Source: Phenylobacterium sp. J426 (GTDB lineage Bacteria > Pseudomonadota > Alphaproteobacteria > Caulobacterales > Caulobacteraceae). From it: 64,000 nt of DNA. Below are positions 28,701-37,863 of this stretch, piece after piece; position 1 is the stretch's first letter; each line of letters starts with the position of its first letter. Below the pieces are notes generated by a model. The model ran no database searches. It was given only the letters and a program-made list of their open reading frames with translations, and was not told the origin of the DNA. The stretch covers positions 806,001 to 870,000 of the forward strand of contig NZ_JAJOMY010000001.1 in NCBI RefSeq assembly GCF_024699945.1, read 5' to 3'. Position numbers and translations under genes: made by a program.

Positions 28701-29466
28701 ATGAGCGACCTGACGTTCAACAAAGTCGCCGGTGCGGTTCTGGCGACCGGTCTGGCCATCGTAGGCCTGCGCGAAGTCTCTAAGGGCGTGTTCACGCCCC
28801 ATCCGCCCGAGAAGATGGGCTATCTGATCGAGGTCGCGGAAGAGACCGGTGGCGGCGCCGCCGCGGCCGAGGCCCCGATCGACTGGGGCACGGTGTTGCC
28901 GACCGCCGACGTCGCCGCGGGCGAGGCGGCCTTCGCCAAGTGCCAGTCCTGCCACAACATCGCCCAGGGCGGCGCCAACGGCACCGGCCCGAACCTCTGG
29001 GGCGTCGTCGGCGCCAAGCCGGGCGTTCACCCGGGCTTCGCCTACTCGCCGGCCATGACCGACTTCGGCGCCAAGCAGCCGGTGTGGGACGACGAGCACC
29101 TCAGCGAGTTCCTCAAGGCCCCGCAGAAGTACATCGCCGGCACCAAGATGACCTTCGTCGGCCTGAAGAAGGCGGAAGACCGCATCAACATGATTGCCTT
29201 CCTGCGCTCGAAGGGTGGCAACCTGCCCGTTCCGGCGCCGAACCCGGCCGCCGCCGCGGCCCCGGCGGACGCCGGCGCGGCTCCGGCCGAAGGCGCCGCG
29301 GCCGAGGGCGAGCCCACCGCGACCGGCTCGACGGCGACGCCGCCCACCACCTCGGGCGGTCCCGCCGGTCAGGGTGTCGGCGCCCCCGGCGTCGGCGCCG
29401 CGCCGTCGCAGCAGCAGGCCCCCCAGCCCTGCCTCGCCGACGGCCTCGGGCAACAGCCGCCAGTAG
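28701..29466 (+). CDS. membrane-anchored cytochrome c (cyc2/CycM type), with a frameshift in the tail
   Basis: An N-terminal uncleaved anchor (VAGAVLATGLAIVGL) is followed by a class I cytochrome c domain. The heme site is CQSCH with a distal Met in YIAGTKMTFVGL. A long Ala/Pro/Gly-rich tail follows. The type resembles cytochrome c552 of the aa3-oxidase branch. An extra C in the run 29419-29424 carries the frame past its natural stop; corrected, the protein ends NSRQ at 29466, about 254 residues. Confidence 0.85.
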
Positions 29467-29492
29467 GCGGCGCCCCGGAATTCGAGAGATCG

Positions 29493-29527
29493 GGAAGGCC
29501 TCCGTTCCGCGGGGGCCTTCTTCGTTT
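29493..29527 (+). terminator. terminator after the cytochrome c gene
   Basis: A stem GAAGGCC/GGCCTTC with GC-rich inner pairing is followed by TTCGTTT. It lies between two convergent genes. Confidence 0.6.
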
Positions 29528-29532
29528 GCGGC

Positions 29533-30360
29533 CTACAGCACCCGCCGGTAGCCCGTCGGCTCGCCGTAGGCAGGCCGCGCCACCGCGTCGGCCAGCGGCT
29601 CCACTGCGGTCATCATGTGCGAGGCGTTGGCGTGGATGATCTTCCCCTCGCCCAGGCCGATGGCCACATGCCCCTTCCAGAACACCAGGTCGTTGCGCCC
29701 GAACTCGGCGGCGGCGATCTCGCGGCCCAGGGTCTGCTGCTGGTCGGTGTCGCGCGGGCAGGCCATGCCGCAGGCGAACAGCGCCTGCTGCACCAGGCCC
29801 GAGCAGTCCAGGCCGAGGCTCTCGCGACCGCCCCACAGATAAGGCGCGCCCACGAAGCGCAGCGCCACCGCCGCCGGGTCCTCCTCGAAGACCCCGATCG
29901 GCGCCAGGTGGTCGGCGGCGACCCAGCCTGAGCCCGTCACCTTGGCCAGCCGGCCCTCCTCGGCCTCCACCGTCACCAGGCTGTTCAGCGAGAACAGGCC
30001 CATCGCCCGGCTCTTGATGCTCGGCCCCTCGAACGCATAGGTGCGGAGGGTCGCCACCCGGTGGGTCGCCCGCGGGCCGAGCGGCGTCAGCGCGCCCTTG
30101 GCCACATAGCCCACATAGCCGTCGCGCCGCGCCTGCCCCAGGACGAAGCCGCCGTCCTCCTCCAGTACGTCGAAGCGCTCGCCGAACAGCAGCTGGTCCA
30201 TCTGTTCGGAGGCGGCGCTCGCCTCCCGATGGATGCCCGTCGCCGCCATGCCGCAGGTCATCGGCGTCGGGTCCAGATAGACCTCGGCGTCGACGATCCC
30301 TTCCAGGCCGCGGGCGGCGATCCCGTCGCGCAGCAGAGTCGTGCGCGTGTCGAAGCTCAT
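29533..30360 (-). CDS. NlpC/P60-family cell-wall hydrolase with SH3 domains
   Basis: A 275-residue protein. Bacterial SH3-like domains fill residues about 30-165 (ERFDVLEEDGGFVLGQ, VTGSGWVAADHL). The NlpC/P60 domain has the catalytic Cys in LDCSGLVQQ and His in KGHVAIGLG. No signal peptide is visible. The family cleaves gamma-D-glutamyl-diaminopimelate links. The start overlaps the end of the aminopeptidase gene by four bases, so the two are translationally coupled; this dipeptidase-aminopeptidase pairing suits recycling of muropeptides. Confidence 0.88.
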   Translation of the reverse strand: MSFDTRTTLLRDGIAARGLEGIVDAEVYLDPTPMTCGMAATGIHREASAASEQMDQLLFGERFDVLEEDGGFVLGQARRDGYVGYVAKGALTPLGPRATHRVATLRTYAFEGPSIKSRAMGLFSLNSLVTVEAEEGRLAKVTGSGWVAADHLAPIGVFEEDPAAVALRFVGAPYLWGGRESLGLDCSGLVQQALFACGMACPRDTDQQQTLGREIAAAEFGRNDLVFWKGHVAIGLGEGKIIHANASHMMTAVEPLADAVARPAYGEPTGYRRVL

Positions 30361-31745
30361 GCGAACCGCTCCCGGATCATGCGGTAGAGGGCGCGGATGG
30401 TCTGGGCCTCGGCGCCGGACGGCGCGCCCGGCCTGGCCCTCGGATTCCACGCGAAGATGTCCAGATGGACCCAGGGGCCGGCATCGGCGCCCGCGGGTGC
30501 GAATTTCTGCAGGAACAGCGCCGCCGTCACCGAGCCGGCCTGGGCCCAGGCGTCGGGGTCGTTCTTGAGATCGGCGACGTCGCTCTCCAGCGCCTCGACA
30601 TAGCCCTTCCACAGCGGCATCCGCCACATCGGGTCGGCCTCGGCCTCGGCGGCCGCGGCGATCTGCGCCGCCAGCTCGTCGTCCTCGGTGTAGAACGGGA
30701 TCACCTGCGGCCCCAGCGCGATGCGCGCCGCGCCGGTCAGGGTCGCCAGGTCGATGGTCAGCGCCGGCGCGAGCTCGCCCGCCCGCGTCAGCGCGTCGGC
30801 GAGGATCAGCCGGCCCTCGGCGTCGGTGTTGCCCACCTCCACCGTCAGGCCCAGCCGGGTCGCCAGCACGTCGCCGGGCCGCATGGCGTCGCCCGAGATG
30901 GCGTTCTCCACCACGGGACACAGCACCGCCACCCGCACCGGCAGCTGGGCGGCCATGAGCATCCGGCCCAGCGCCAGCGCATGCGCCGCCCCGCCCATGT
31001 CCTTCTTCATCAGCCGCATGCCGGCCGACGGCTTGATGTCCAGCCCGCCGGTGTCGAACACCACGCCCTTGCCGACGATCGCTACGAGGGGATCGCCGTC
31101 CTTGCCCCACCCCAACTCGATCATCCGCGGCGCGCGGTCAGGGTGCGCCGCCCGCCCTACGGCGTGAACGGCCGGATAGTTGGCCTCCAGCAGACCCTCG
31201 CCCTCAACCACGGTGAGGGACGCGCCGTACTGATCGGCGATCTCGCGGGCGATGGTCTCGATCTGCCGCGGGCCCATGTCGTTGGCCGGCGTATTGACCA
31301 TGTCGCGCGCCAGGGCGCAGGCGTGCGCCACCGCCTTGGCTTCCGCGAGCTCGGCGCCGGGGCAGACCAGCCGCGGCCGCTCGCCGTCGCGGGCCTTGTA
31401 GCGGTCGAAGCGGTAGCTCCCCAGCGCGAAGGCCAGGGCGATGCGCTCGACCGCAAGCCCCTCAGGCGCGGCTTCGATGCGGTAGGCTCCGGCCGGCAAC
31501 CTCGCCGGCAGCGCCCGGAAGGCCATGGCGTCCGTCTGCGGACCCACGCCGAACAGCACCTTGGCCAGCGCTCCGTCCGCGCCCGGGACCAGCAGCACCT
31601 GGCCGGCCTTGCCCTTGAACTCGGAGGTCTTCGCCAGTCCGGCCGCGTAGGCGTCGCCCGCGAGCAACGCCTCGGCGGCGCTTTCCGACACCGCATGGAC
31701 GGGGACGATCGGCCCGTCCCAGGCTTCGAGGATCACGTCGGACAT
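30357..31745 (-). CDS. leucyl aminopeptidase (M17 family)
   Basis: A 462-residue cytosolic two-metal aminopeptidase. The metal and catalytic residues are in VGKGVVFDTGGLDIKP, MKKDMGGAAH and the signature NTDAEGRLILADAL. An N-terminal domain precedes the catalytic domain (from about residue 150). Coupled to the NlpC/P60 gene. Confidence 0.93.
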   Translation of the reverse strand: MSDVILEAWDGPIVPVHAVSESAAEALLAGDAYAAGLAKTSEFKGKAGQVLLVPGADGALAKVLFGVGPQTDAMAFRALPARLPAGAYRIEAAPEGLAVERIALAFALGSYRFDRYKARDGERPRLVCPGAELAEAKAVAHACALARDMVNTPANDMGPRQIETIAREIADQYGASLTVVEGEGLLEANYPAVHAVGRAAHPDRAPRMIELGWGKDGDPLVAIVGKGVVFDTGGLDIKPSAGMRLMKKDMGGAAHALALGRMLMAAQLPVRVAVLCPVVENAISGDAMRPGDVLATRLGLTVEVGNTDAEGRLILADALTRAGELAPALTIDLATLTGAARIALGPQVIPFYTEDDELAAQIAAAAEAEADPMWRMPLWKGYVEALESDVADLKNDPDAWAQAGSVTAALFLQKFAPAGADAGPWVHLDIFAWNPRARPGAPSGAEAQTIRALYRMIRERFA

Positions 31746-31781
31746 GCTGTTCCTGTCGCCGATGTAGCCCAGACCCGCAAC

Positions 31782-32300
31782 CTACAGCGCCGCGAAGGCG
31801 CTGAGGAACGGCGCATGCGGGAAGGCCGCCAGCGCACCCACGGCGATCGCCACGCCGTAGGGGATGCCCTCCTTGGGCTCAGCCAGGCGCACGACCCACG
31901 AGGGTCCCATCAGCACCACCGGTCGGAACAGCGGCCTGCGCATCCACAGCACCAGCAGGCTGAGCCCGCCACCGGCGACCGCCGTGGCCAGCAGGAAGCT
32001 CGGCAGGCCGGCCAGGCCCAGCCACAGCGCCGCGGCGGCGAACAGCTTGGCGTCCCCGCCGCCGATCCAACGGAGCGCGAAGAGGACCATGCCGGCGACC
32101 AGGGCGCCCAGCCCGACTGCCAGGTGCACGCCGACGTCCGTCAGCGGCAGTCCGGCGGCCAGCGCCGCGGGGGCGAAGGCTGCGGCCAGCGCCAGCGAGA
32201 TCCAGTTGGGAATGGTGAAGCTCGTCACGTCCTTGACCGCGGCCACGATGACCAGGGCCGGGAGCGCAAGGGCGAGCAGCGCGGCGACGGGAGCGAGCAT
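31782..32300 (-). CDS. cpaA: prepilin peptidase of the Flp/Tad pilus
   Basis: A 172-residue A24-family membrane aspartic protease that cleaves Flp prepilin. The two catalytic Asp motifs are visible: VKDVTSFTIPNWI and GGGDAKLFAA. Five to six membrane helices. It follows pilA on the same strand past a terminator, as in Caulobacter pilA-cpaA. The remaining cpaB-F/tad genes are not in the window at this place; an MFS gene lies upstream instead. Confidence 0.88.
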   Translation of the reverse strand: MLAPVAALLALALPALVIVAAVKDVTSFTIPNWISLALAAAFAPAALAAGLPLTDVGVHLAVGLGALVAGMVLFALRWIGGGDAKLFAAAALWLGLAGLPSFLLATAVAGGGLSLLVLWMRRPLFRPVVLMGPSWVVRLAEPKEGIPYGVAIAVGALAAFPHAPFLSAFAAL

Positions 32301-32346
32301 GGCGCGATCATGCCCGACAGCCGTGAACGAATGGAAAAGAGCGCAA

Positions 32347-32382
32347 ATGAAAAGACCCCCGGCGTCGCCGCCGGGGGTCTCG
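32347..32382 (-). terminator. terminator between pilA and cpaA
   Basis: On the minus strand AGACCCCCGGCGGCGACGCC forms a hairpin with GGGGGTCT and is followed by TTTTCATTT. It would favour pilA transcript over cpaA. Confidence 0.8.
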
Positions 32383-32403
32383 TCAGTGCAGAAGCCGGTC
32401 GGC

Positions 32404-32574
32404 TTACGCGCCGTTGATCGCGCCTTCGATCTCTTCGAACTTCGAGTTCAGGCCGGTGCCGATCAGTTGCAGGGCGCCCACGAGCACCACCGCGATGAGG
32501 GCGGCGATCAGGCCATACTCGATGGCCGTGGCGCCCGACTCGTCCTTCATGAAGCGGGTAACGAACTTCGACAT
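32404..32574 (-). CDS. pilA: Flp/Fap-type pilin
   Basis: A 56-residue Flp pilin. MSKFVTRFMKDESGATAIEY carries the G/ATAIEYG processing site, followed by a hydrophobic helix LIAALIAVVLVGALQLIGTG and a short tail ending EGAINGA. AAGGAG lies 9 bases before ATG. The CpaA peptidase downstream would cleave it. Gene size and context match the type IVb tight-adherence pilus. Confidence 0.93.
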   Translation of the reverse strand: MSKFVTRFMKDESGATAIEYGLIAALIAVVLVGALQLIGTGLNSKFEEIEGAINGA

Positions 32575-32669
32575 GGTCACTCTCCTTGGTCTTCAGCGAG
32601 CAGACGTTGGGGGGCTTCAAGCTGACGCCTGCTCGCCCCGATTGGCATGACCACAATCGCAAAGTGCGC

Positions 32670-32684
32670 TTAACCCCCAGTAAA
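32670..32684. promoter_or_regulatory. CtrA-like box upstream of pilA
   Basis: TTAA-N7-TAAA, one base from the CtrA consensus TTAA-N7-TTAA, is 96 bases before the pilA ATG in an AT-rich patch. Caulobacter pilA is CtrA-activated, so the position is plausible. Confidence 0.4.
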
Positions 32685-32742
32685 CACGGGAACTACTGGC
32701 GCGAATATTCTATGGTTTACTGATATTCAGCATTGATATCTA

Positions 32743-34257
32743 TTAACCAAGCGGCCGGCTCCCGAGGTTTTCTTCAATGGAATCAGCCTTCGCCTCAGCC
32801 GCCACCGCATCGAGCCGCCCGCCGCCGCGCACGAAGAAAAGTCCCGCCAGACCGATCCCCAACAGCACGAGGATGGTCGCCAGGCCGCCCTGCTGGGTCC
32901 GGGTGAGCTCGGTTCCGAGGTTCACCAGGGTCGGCGCCAGCCACGCCGTCGCCACCCCTGAGAGCGCGAAGACCCCGAAGAACGCCCCGCTCTGCGCCGC
33001 CGGCGTCAGCCGCACCAGCATCGTGCGGCTGGACGCGTACTGGGCGGTGATGAAGATCGCCGAGACGAACCCCAGCCCCACATAGATCCAGTCCGGCAGC
33101 GTGCGGAACACCGGCCCCGCCCAGAGCGGCGCGTGCGCCGCGGCGTCATAGGGCCAGAAGAACAGGATCCGGTCGGGGGCCATGCCGAGGATCGCGGCGA
33201 GCGCGGCCATCGAGAACGCGATCTCGATCTTCAGCGCGGCCTTCGGCCCAAGCGCCCCGTCCAGCCAGCGGGCCACATAGCCGCCCAGCACCGCGAAGAT
33301 CGACAGCAGCACGCCATAGGCCAGCATCTCCAGCGCGCCCCACTTCATCACGCCCACCGCCAGCACCCCGGCATAGATCAGGATGGCGTTCATGCCGTCG
33401 ACGAAGAACATCCGCGCGCCCAGATAGACGGCCGCGTCGCGCTGCTGGCCCACCGTGCGGATCATCCGGCCAAGCTCGGCCGCGCCCTGGCGGAAGGCGC
33501 TCAGCGCAGGGATGCCGGTGCGCGGCGCATCCGGCGTGAACAGCAGCAGCGGGATGGTCCCCAGCGCCAGGAGGGCCGCGGCCATCAGGGCCACCACCCG
33601 CTCCGGCTCGTGCGTCGCGGGGTCCAGGCCGAACAGCGGCGCGGCCGGCACGAAACCCCAGTCCACCTTGCCCGGCAGCGCGAAGGCCCAGGCCGTGAAC
33701 GCCAAGGCCCCCACCGAGAACAGGTTGCCCAGCGACAGCGCGAGGCCCGAGGCCTTGTGCGCCCCGCCGATCCCTGCCGCCCGCACCAGCAGCGAATTGT
33801 GCAGCACCTCGGTGTAGATGAAGAGCACGCGCGCGAACGCGCCCAGCGCCAGCACCGTCGTGAGCGTCATCCAGCCGCCTGGCTTCGCGAACCACATCAG
33901 GGCGATCGCCGGGACCATCAGGCCGACCGTCAGGGCGAGCCAGCCCTTCCGCGGCCCCAGCTTGTCGATCGAGGCGCCCAGGAAAGGCGCCGTCAGCATC
34001 ACCGTCCAGCCGATGTACTGATCCCAGCGCGAGATCACCGCCTGGCCCTGCACCGGGTCGCCGACCAGGGTCGCGGCCACGTAGGGCATGAAGATGTAGA
34101 TGGTGACCAGGATGATGAACGGGTCGCGCCCGCCCTGGAACACGGCCCAGGAGATCCCGCCGCGATCCAGCCTGCCGTCGCCGCCCACCGTCGCGGTCAC
34201 CGGCGGATCGACCACCGCCGCAGGCCCGCGCGCATCCACCGCTTCCGGATCGAGCAT
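32743..34257 (-). CDS. MFS transporter, UMF1/Atg22-like
   Basis: A 504-residue protein with about 12 membrane helices (for example FIILVTIYIFMPYVAATLVG and GWTVMLTAPFLGASIDKLG, the latter with the MFS loop-2-like GxxxDKxGxRK). The N-terminal GGRDPFIILVTIYIF is typical of the UMF1 group, often linked to amino-acid or peptide efflux. The substrate is unknown. Confidence 0.78.
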   Translation of the reverse strand: MLDPEAVDARGPAAVVDPPVTATVGGDGRLDRGGISWAVFQGGRDPFIILVTIYIFMPYVAATLVGDPVQGQAVISRWDQYIGWTVMLTAPFLGASIDKLGPRKGWLALTVGLMVPAIALMWFAKPGGWMTLTTVLALGAFARVLFIYTEVLHNSLLVRAAGIGGAHKASGLALSLGNLFSVGALAFTAWAFALPGKVDWGFVPAAPLFGLDPATHEPERVVALMAAALLALGTIPLLLFTPDAPRTGIPALSAFRQGAAELGRMIRTVGQQRDAAVYLGARMFFVDGMNAILIYAGVLAVGVMKWGALEMLAYGVLLSIFAVLGGYVARWLDGALGPKAALKIEIAFSMAALAAILGMAPDRILFFWPYDAAAHAPLWAGPVFRTLPDWIYVGLGFVSAIFITAQYASSRTMLVRLTPAAQSGAFFGVFALSGVATAWLAPTLVNLGTELTRTQQGGLATILVLLGIGLAGLFFVRGGGRLDAVAAEAKADSIEENLGSRPLG

Positions 34258-34531
34258 GAACGTCCCCTCTTCGGGCCGCTCTCTCGTGTCCGGCGGCGCT
34301 TGGCCGACACGTTAGCCCCCTGACGCTGCGCCGCAATCATCACTCCGTGATTCACGCGCAGGTGATTGGGGCGGACGGGTCCGCGGGCGCACACTTCCCG
34401 CAGGCTTCTCTGGAGGTCTGTTCCCTGAAGCGCCCGCCACGGTTTGCGGAGGCCGTGGCGGGCGCGGCTGTGTCGGCTTGGCGCCCGGCCGTCCCCGCCG
34501 CTACGCTCGAAGCTCACATCGGGGGAGGTCC

Positions 34532-35536
34532 ATGGGCAGGCTCTGGAGCGCGGCGCTCGCCGTCGCATGCGCGGTCGCCGCCGCTGGCGTCGCCCTGGCC
34601 CAGGTCCAGACCCAAGTTGCGCCACCGACACCCGCGTCGGCCGACGCCCTGGCGGATCCCGGCCCGCCGCTCAGCGGCTATCCCCGCAACGCCCTCCGTC
34701 CGCCGACGCCTGCCGAGCTGAAGACCGCCACCTACGTCCGCGACGTCATCTACGGCCACCGCGACGGCATGGCGCTCACCTACGACGTCTTCAGGCCGGT
34801 GCGGAAGGCGAACGGCGCGCTGGTGGTCAACATGGTGTCCGCCGGCTGGCGCTCGTCCTGGGCCCCGCCCGAAGAGCGCCAGGCCCGCTACCAGGCGCTG
34901 ATCGACCAGGGTTTCACCGTCGTGGCGCTCTATCATTCCTCGGCCCCGCGCTTCCAGGTCCCCGACGCCGTCGCGGACGTGCGGCTGGGCCTGCGCCACA
35001 TCCGGCTGCACGCCCGGGACTACGGCGCCGATCCCGCGCGCATCGGCGTGTGGGGCGCGAGCGCCGGCGGGCATCTCGCCCTCGTCGCCGGCATGATGGC
35101 CGACGACGGAGATCCGGCCGCCGCCAATCCTCTCGAGCAGTCCGGCAATCGCGTGGCCGCCGTCGTCGCCTACTTCCCGCCCACCGATCTCGAGGTGCTG
35201 CTCAAAGGGCGTCCGAAAGGCGGGGCCATCGCCTTCGACGACAAGCTGCTTGCCTCCGTCTCCCCGATCCACGGCGTCGATCCACGCGATCCGCCGACGC
35301 TGATCCTGCACGGCGACGCCGACAAGGGCGTGCCGCCGGCCCAGGCCGAACTCATGCGCGCCGCCCTCGAGAAGGCCGGCGTCGAGAACGAGCTGCGGCT
35401 GTTCGCCGGCGCCGACCACGACTTCTACGTCAAGGGCGACCCGGCCAGGACGGACGCCTACGCCACCAAAGCCATGACCGCCATGGTCGCCTGGTTCCAG
35501 CGCCACCTGAAGAGGTCAGCGAGCCCTGGCCGGTGA
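34532..35536 (+). CDS. secreted alpha/beta hydrolase
   Basis: About 334 residues. ATG 34532 follows GGGGGAGG and gives a signal peptide ending VALAQ. The fold carries GASAGGHLAL (nucleophile Ser), HGDADKGVP (Asp) and GADHDFYV (His), as in BD-FAE/lipase-like esterases of the prolyl oligopeptidase clan. The substrate is unknown; a short-chain or acetyl esterase is likely. Confidence 0.85.
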   Translation: MGRLWSAALAVACAVAAAGVALAQVQTQVAPPTPASADALADPGPPLSGYPRNALRPPTPAELKTATYVRDVIYGHRDGMALTYDVFRPVRKANGALVVNMVSAGWRSSWAPPEERQARYQALIDQGFTVVALYHSSAPRFQVPDAVADVRLGLRHIRLHARDYGADPARIGVWGASAGGHLALVAGMMADDGDPAAANPLEQSGNRVAAVVAYFPPTDLEVLLKGRPKGGAIAFDDKLLASVSPIHGVDPRDPPTLILHGDADKGVPPAQAELMRAALEKAGVENELRLFAGADHDFYVKGDPARTDAYATKAMTAMVAWFQRHLKRSASPGR

Positions 35537-35649
35537 GGGTCGGCAGCGGACTTGAGCTCAGCGCCGCAAAGCTGACGTTCCGACGACCTGCCAGAAACCG
35601 CTTTACCGACTTCAGAGAGACGCGGCCCCCGAAGGAGGTAGCCTCATCC

Positions 35650-35694
35650 ATGTCACAGCGAAGGCGCGCCGCACGTCTCCTGCTCACAGCCTAG
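35650..35694 (+). CDS. 14-residue Arg-rich leader peptide candidate
   Basis: ATG TCA CAG ... TAG encodes MSQRRRAARLLLTA. A perfect AAGGAGG stands at 35632-35638. The stop is 12 bases before the next gene, whose own AGGAG lies in that gap. It contains two rare Arg codons (CGA, AGG) in tandem. The strong ribosome site and coupling suggest a translated leader controlling the downstream gene. Confidence 0.4.
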   Translation: MSQRRRAARLLLTA

Positions 35695-35706
35695 ACAGGA
35701 GATCCG

Positions 35707-36153
35707 ATGGTACGTTTGACTTGGTCTGAGGTCGCCCCGGAGGGTGCGAAGGCCCTCTACGGCGTCCACCACTACGTGGTGACGCGTACCAAGCTCCCAG
35801 CGGAGCTGATCCATCTCGTGTTCCTTCGGGTGTCACAGATAAACGGCTGCGCCCACTGCATCGACCTGCACAGTCGCGATCTGCGGAAGACCATGTCGGT
35901 CGACAAGATCACGCTCGTGCCCGTGTGGGATGAGATTCCGCACCTCTTCTCCGACATGGAGCGAGCGGCGCTCGCCTGGGCGGAGGAGGTGACCCGCGTC
36001 AGCGAGACCCATGCATCGGACGAAGCCTATGCCGCAGCTTCGGCGGCCTTCGAGCCAAAGGATCTGGTGGACCTCACCATCGCAATCGCAGCGATGAATG
36101 CGTTCAACCGGCTGGGCGCGCCGTTCCGCTTGCCGGTCTCGGCGACGGTCTAG
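35707..36153 (+). CDS. carboxymuconolactone decarboxylase / AhpD-like protein
   Basis: A 148-residue CMD-family protein with the redox motif in NGCAHCIDLHSRDLR near residue 47-60, typical of AhpD-like alkylhydroperoxidases. It is preceded by the 14-codon leader. Codon use is less GC-biased than its neighbours, and an IS element lies directly after it, so it may be an acquired gene. Its role is probably peroxide defence. Confidence 0.85.
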   Translation: MVRLTWSEVAPEGAKALYGVHHYVVTRTKLPAELIHLVFLRVSQINGCAHCIDLHSRDLRKTMSVDKITLVPVWDEIPHLFSDMERAALAWAEEVTRVSETHASDEAYAAASAAFEPKDLVDLTIAIAAMNAFNRLGAPFRLPVSATV

Positions 36154-36173
36154 AACGGGAGGCCTTCCGCGGA

Positions 36174-36206
36174 TCGGAAGCGGATGATCTTGATATCCGC
36201 TTCCGA
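36174..36206. repeat. inverted repeat with 12-bp perfect arms
   Basis: TCGGAAGCGGAT (36174-36185) and ATCCGCTTCCGA (36195-36206) flank a 9-base loop, 20 bases after the AhpD-like gene and directly before the IS end. It is probably that gene's transcript-end hairpin, or an IS target hairpin. Confidence 0.6.
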
Positions 36207-36207
36207 C

Positions 36208-37773
36208 CGAGGCTGTGTAAAAACGCGAAGCAGGGCAGACTCCTGACACACGGGTCGGGAGGCGCTGATGAGCCGCTTCGTCGAGGGTGAAGATCGCCGT
36301 CAGCCGGTGCTGCTTCCCAGCTGTCTGGACGACTACGTCAGCGACGAGAACCCGGCTCGGCTGATCGACGTCTTCGTTGATGAGCTGGATCTCGGCGGCC
36401 TGGGTTTCGAGATCGTCCCGGCTGCGACGGGCCGGCCGGCGTATCACCCGGCGATGCTGCTGAAGCTATACATCTATGGCTACCTCAACCGGGTGCAGTC
36501 GAGCCGGCGGCTGGAGCGCGAAGCACAGCGCAACGTCGAGCTGATGTGGCTGACGGGGAAGCTCGCGCCGGACCACAAGACCATCGCCAACTTCCGGAAG
36601 GACAACGGCGCAGCGATCCAGGCGGCCTGCGCCCACTTCATTGTGCTGTGCCGTCAGATCGGCCTGTTCACTCAGGCGGTGGCTGCGGTGGACGGCAGCA
36701 AATTCAAGGCGGTGAACACCCGCGACAAGAACTTCACGCCGGCCAAGCTGAAGAAGCGGATCGAGCAGGTCGCGGAGCACATCGCCGGCTATCTCCAGGA
36801 GCTGGACACCGCCGACCGTCTCGAGGGCGAGGCGGTCGAAGCCCGCACCGTGAAGCTCAAGGACAAGATCGCCACGCTGCGGGCGCAGATGCAGGCGCTG
36901 AAGGCGATGGAGGCGCAGGTGGAGGCGTCCCCTGACGGCCAGGTATCGCTGACCGATCCGGACGCGCGATCCATGGCCACGAGCGGCCGCGGCAGCGGCA
37001 TCGTCGGCTACAACGTCCAGAGCGTCGTCGACGCCGAGCACCACCTGATCGTCGCCCATGACGTGATCACCACGGGCAGCGATCGCCAGCAGCTCGCCGA
37101 GATGAGCGGCAAGGCCAAGGACGCCATGGGCGTGGAGCGGCTCGAGATGCTGGCCGACCGAGGCTACTTCTCCGGCGAGGAGATCCTGGCCTGCGAGCAG
37201 ATCGGCGTGACGCCGTACGTGCCCAAGCCGCTCACCTCAGGTGCCAAGGCCGATGGACGCTTCGGCAAGCAGGACTTTGCTTACGTGCCCGAGCAGGACG
37301 CCTATCGCTGTCCCGGCGGGAGCCTGCTCCGGCGGCGCATGACGACCGTCGAGAAGGGGCTCACCCTGCATCGCTACTGGGATCGGGCGAGCTGCCAGGC
37401 CTGCGCGCTGAAGCCCCAGTGCACGCCCAGCGTCGAGCGCCGGATCACCCGCTGGGAGCATGAAGCCACGATCGAGGCGCTGCAGCGGCGGATGGATCTC
37501 GCGCCCTACGCCATGCGGGCCCGCCGGCGGATCGTCGAACACCCCTTCGGGACGATCAAAGCCTGGATGGGCCACACCCACTTCCTAATGAAGCGGCTCC
37601 CGAACGTGAAGACGGAGATCAGTCTCCACATCCTCGCCTACAACATGAAGCGGGTGATGCAGATGCTCGGAACGGGGCCGCTGATCGCGGCGATCCGGAC
37701 CTGAGGGAGCGGCGCGTCTAGCCCGCCTGCCATCAGCGGCTCAGCGCCGGCAGCGAGTTTTTACACGGCCTCG
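36208..37773 (+). mobile_element. IS1182-family insertion sequence
   Basis: A complete element of about 1.57 kb. Terminal inverted repeats are at 36208-36227 and 37754-37773, 18 of 20 bases matching, each with GTGTAAAAAC. One full transposase gene lies inside. No clear target-site duplication is seen. The ends sit in intergenic DNA, so no host gene is broken. Confidence 0.85.
36268..37704 (+). CDS. IS1182-family DDE transposase
   Basis: A 478-residue transposase. The N-terminal domain (VFVDELDLGGLGF, YHPAMLLKLYIYGYLNR) is the DUF772-type domain. The DDE catalytic core has AVDGSKFKAVNTRD (first Asp), LEMLADRGYFSGEE (second Asp) and a late RRIVEHPFGTIKAWMGH (Glu). A Cys-rich insert CQACALKPQC is typical of the family. 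The frame is intact, so the element may be active. Confidence 0.93.
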   Translation: MSRFVEGEDRRQPVLLPSCLDDYVSDENPARLIDVFVDELDLGGLGFEIVPAATGRPAYHPAMLLKLYIYGYLNRVQSSRRLEREAQRNVELMWLTGKLAPDHKTIANFRKDNGAAIQAACAHFIVLCRQIGLFTQAVAAVDGSKFKAVNTRDKNFTPAKLKKRIEQVAEHIAGYLQELDTADRLEGEAVEARTVKLKDKIATLRAQMQALKAMEAQVEASPDGQVSLTDPDARSMATSGRGSGIVGYNVQSVVDAEHHLIVAHDVITTGSDRQQLAEMSGKAKDAMGVERLEMLADRGYFSGEEILACEQIGVTPYVPKPLTSGAKADGRFGKQDFAYVPEQDAYRCPGGSLLRRRMTTVEKGLTLHRYWDRASCQACALKPQCTPSVERRITRWEHEATIEALQRRMDLAPYAMRARRRIVEHPFGTIKAWMGHTHFLMKRLPNVKTEISLHILAYNMKRVMQMLGTGPLIAAIRT

Positions 37774-37863
37774 ACCCATTGCGGACGTTGACGCCCGTTC
37801 GGGCCGCCGCGCGGACAGAGCCTCGCGCCCGACCGAAGCGAGCGACGCCGACCGGCCCCACCG

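Noticed and set aside
34330..34360. AATCA-N8-TGATT inverted repeat near the MFS gene
   Set aside because: The arms are only five bases, close to what chance gives, and no linked regulator gene is present.
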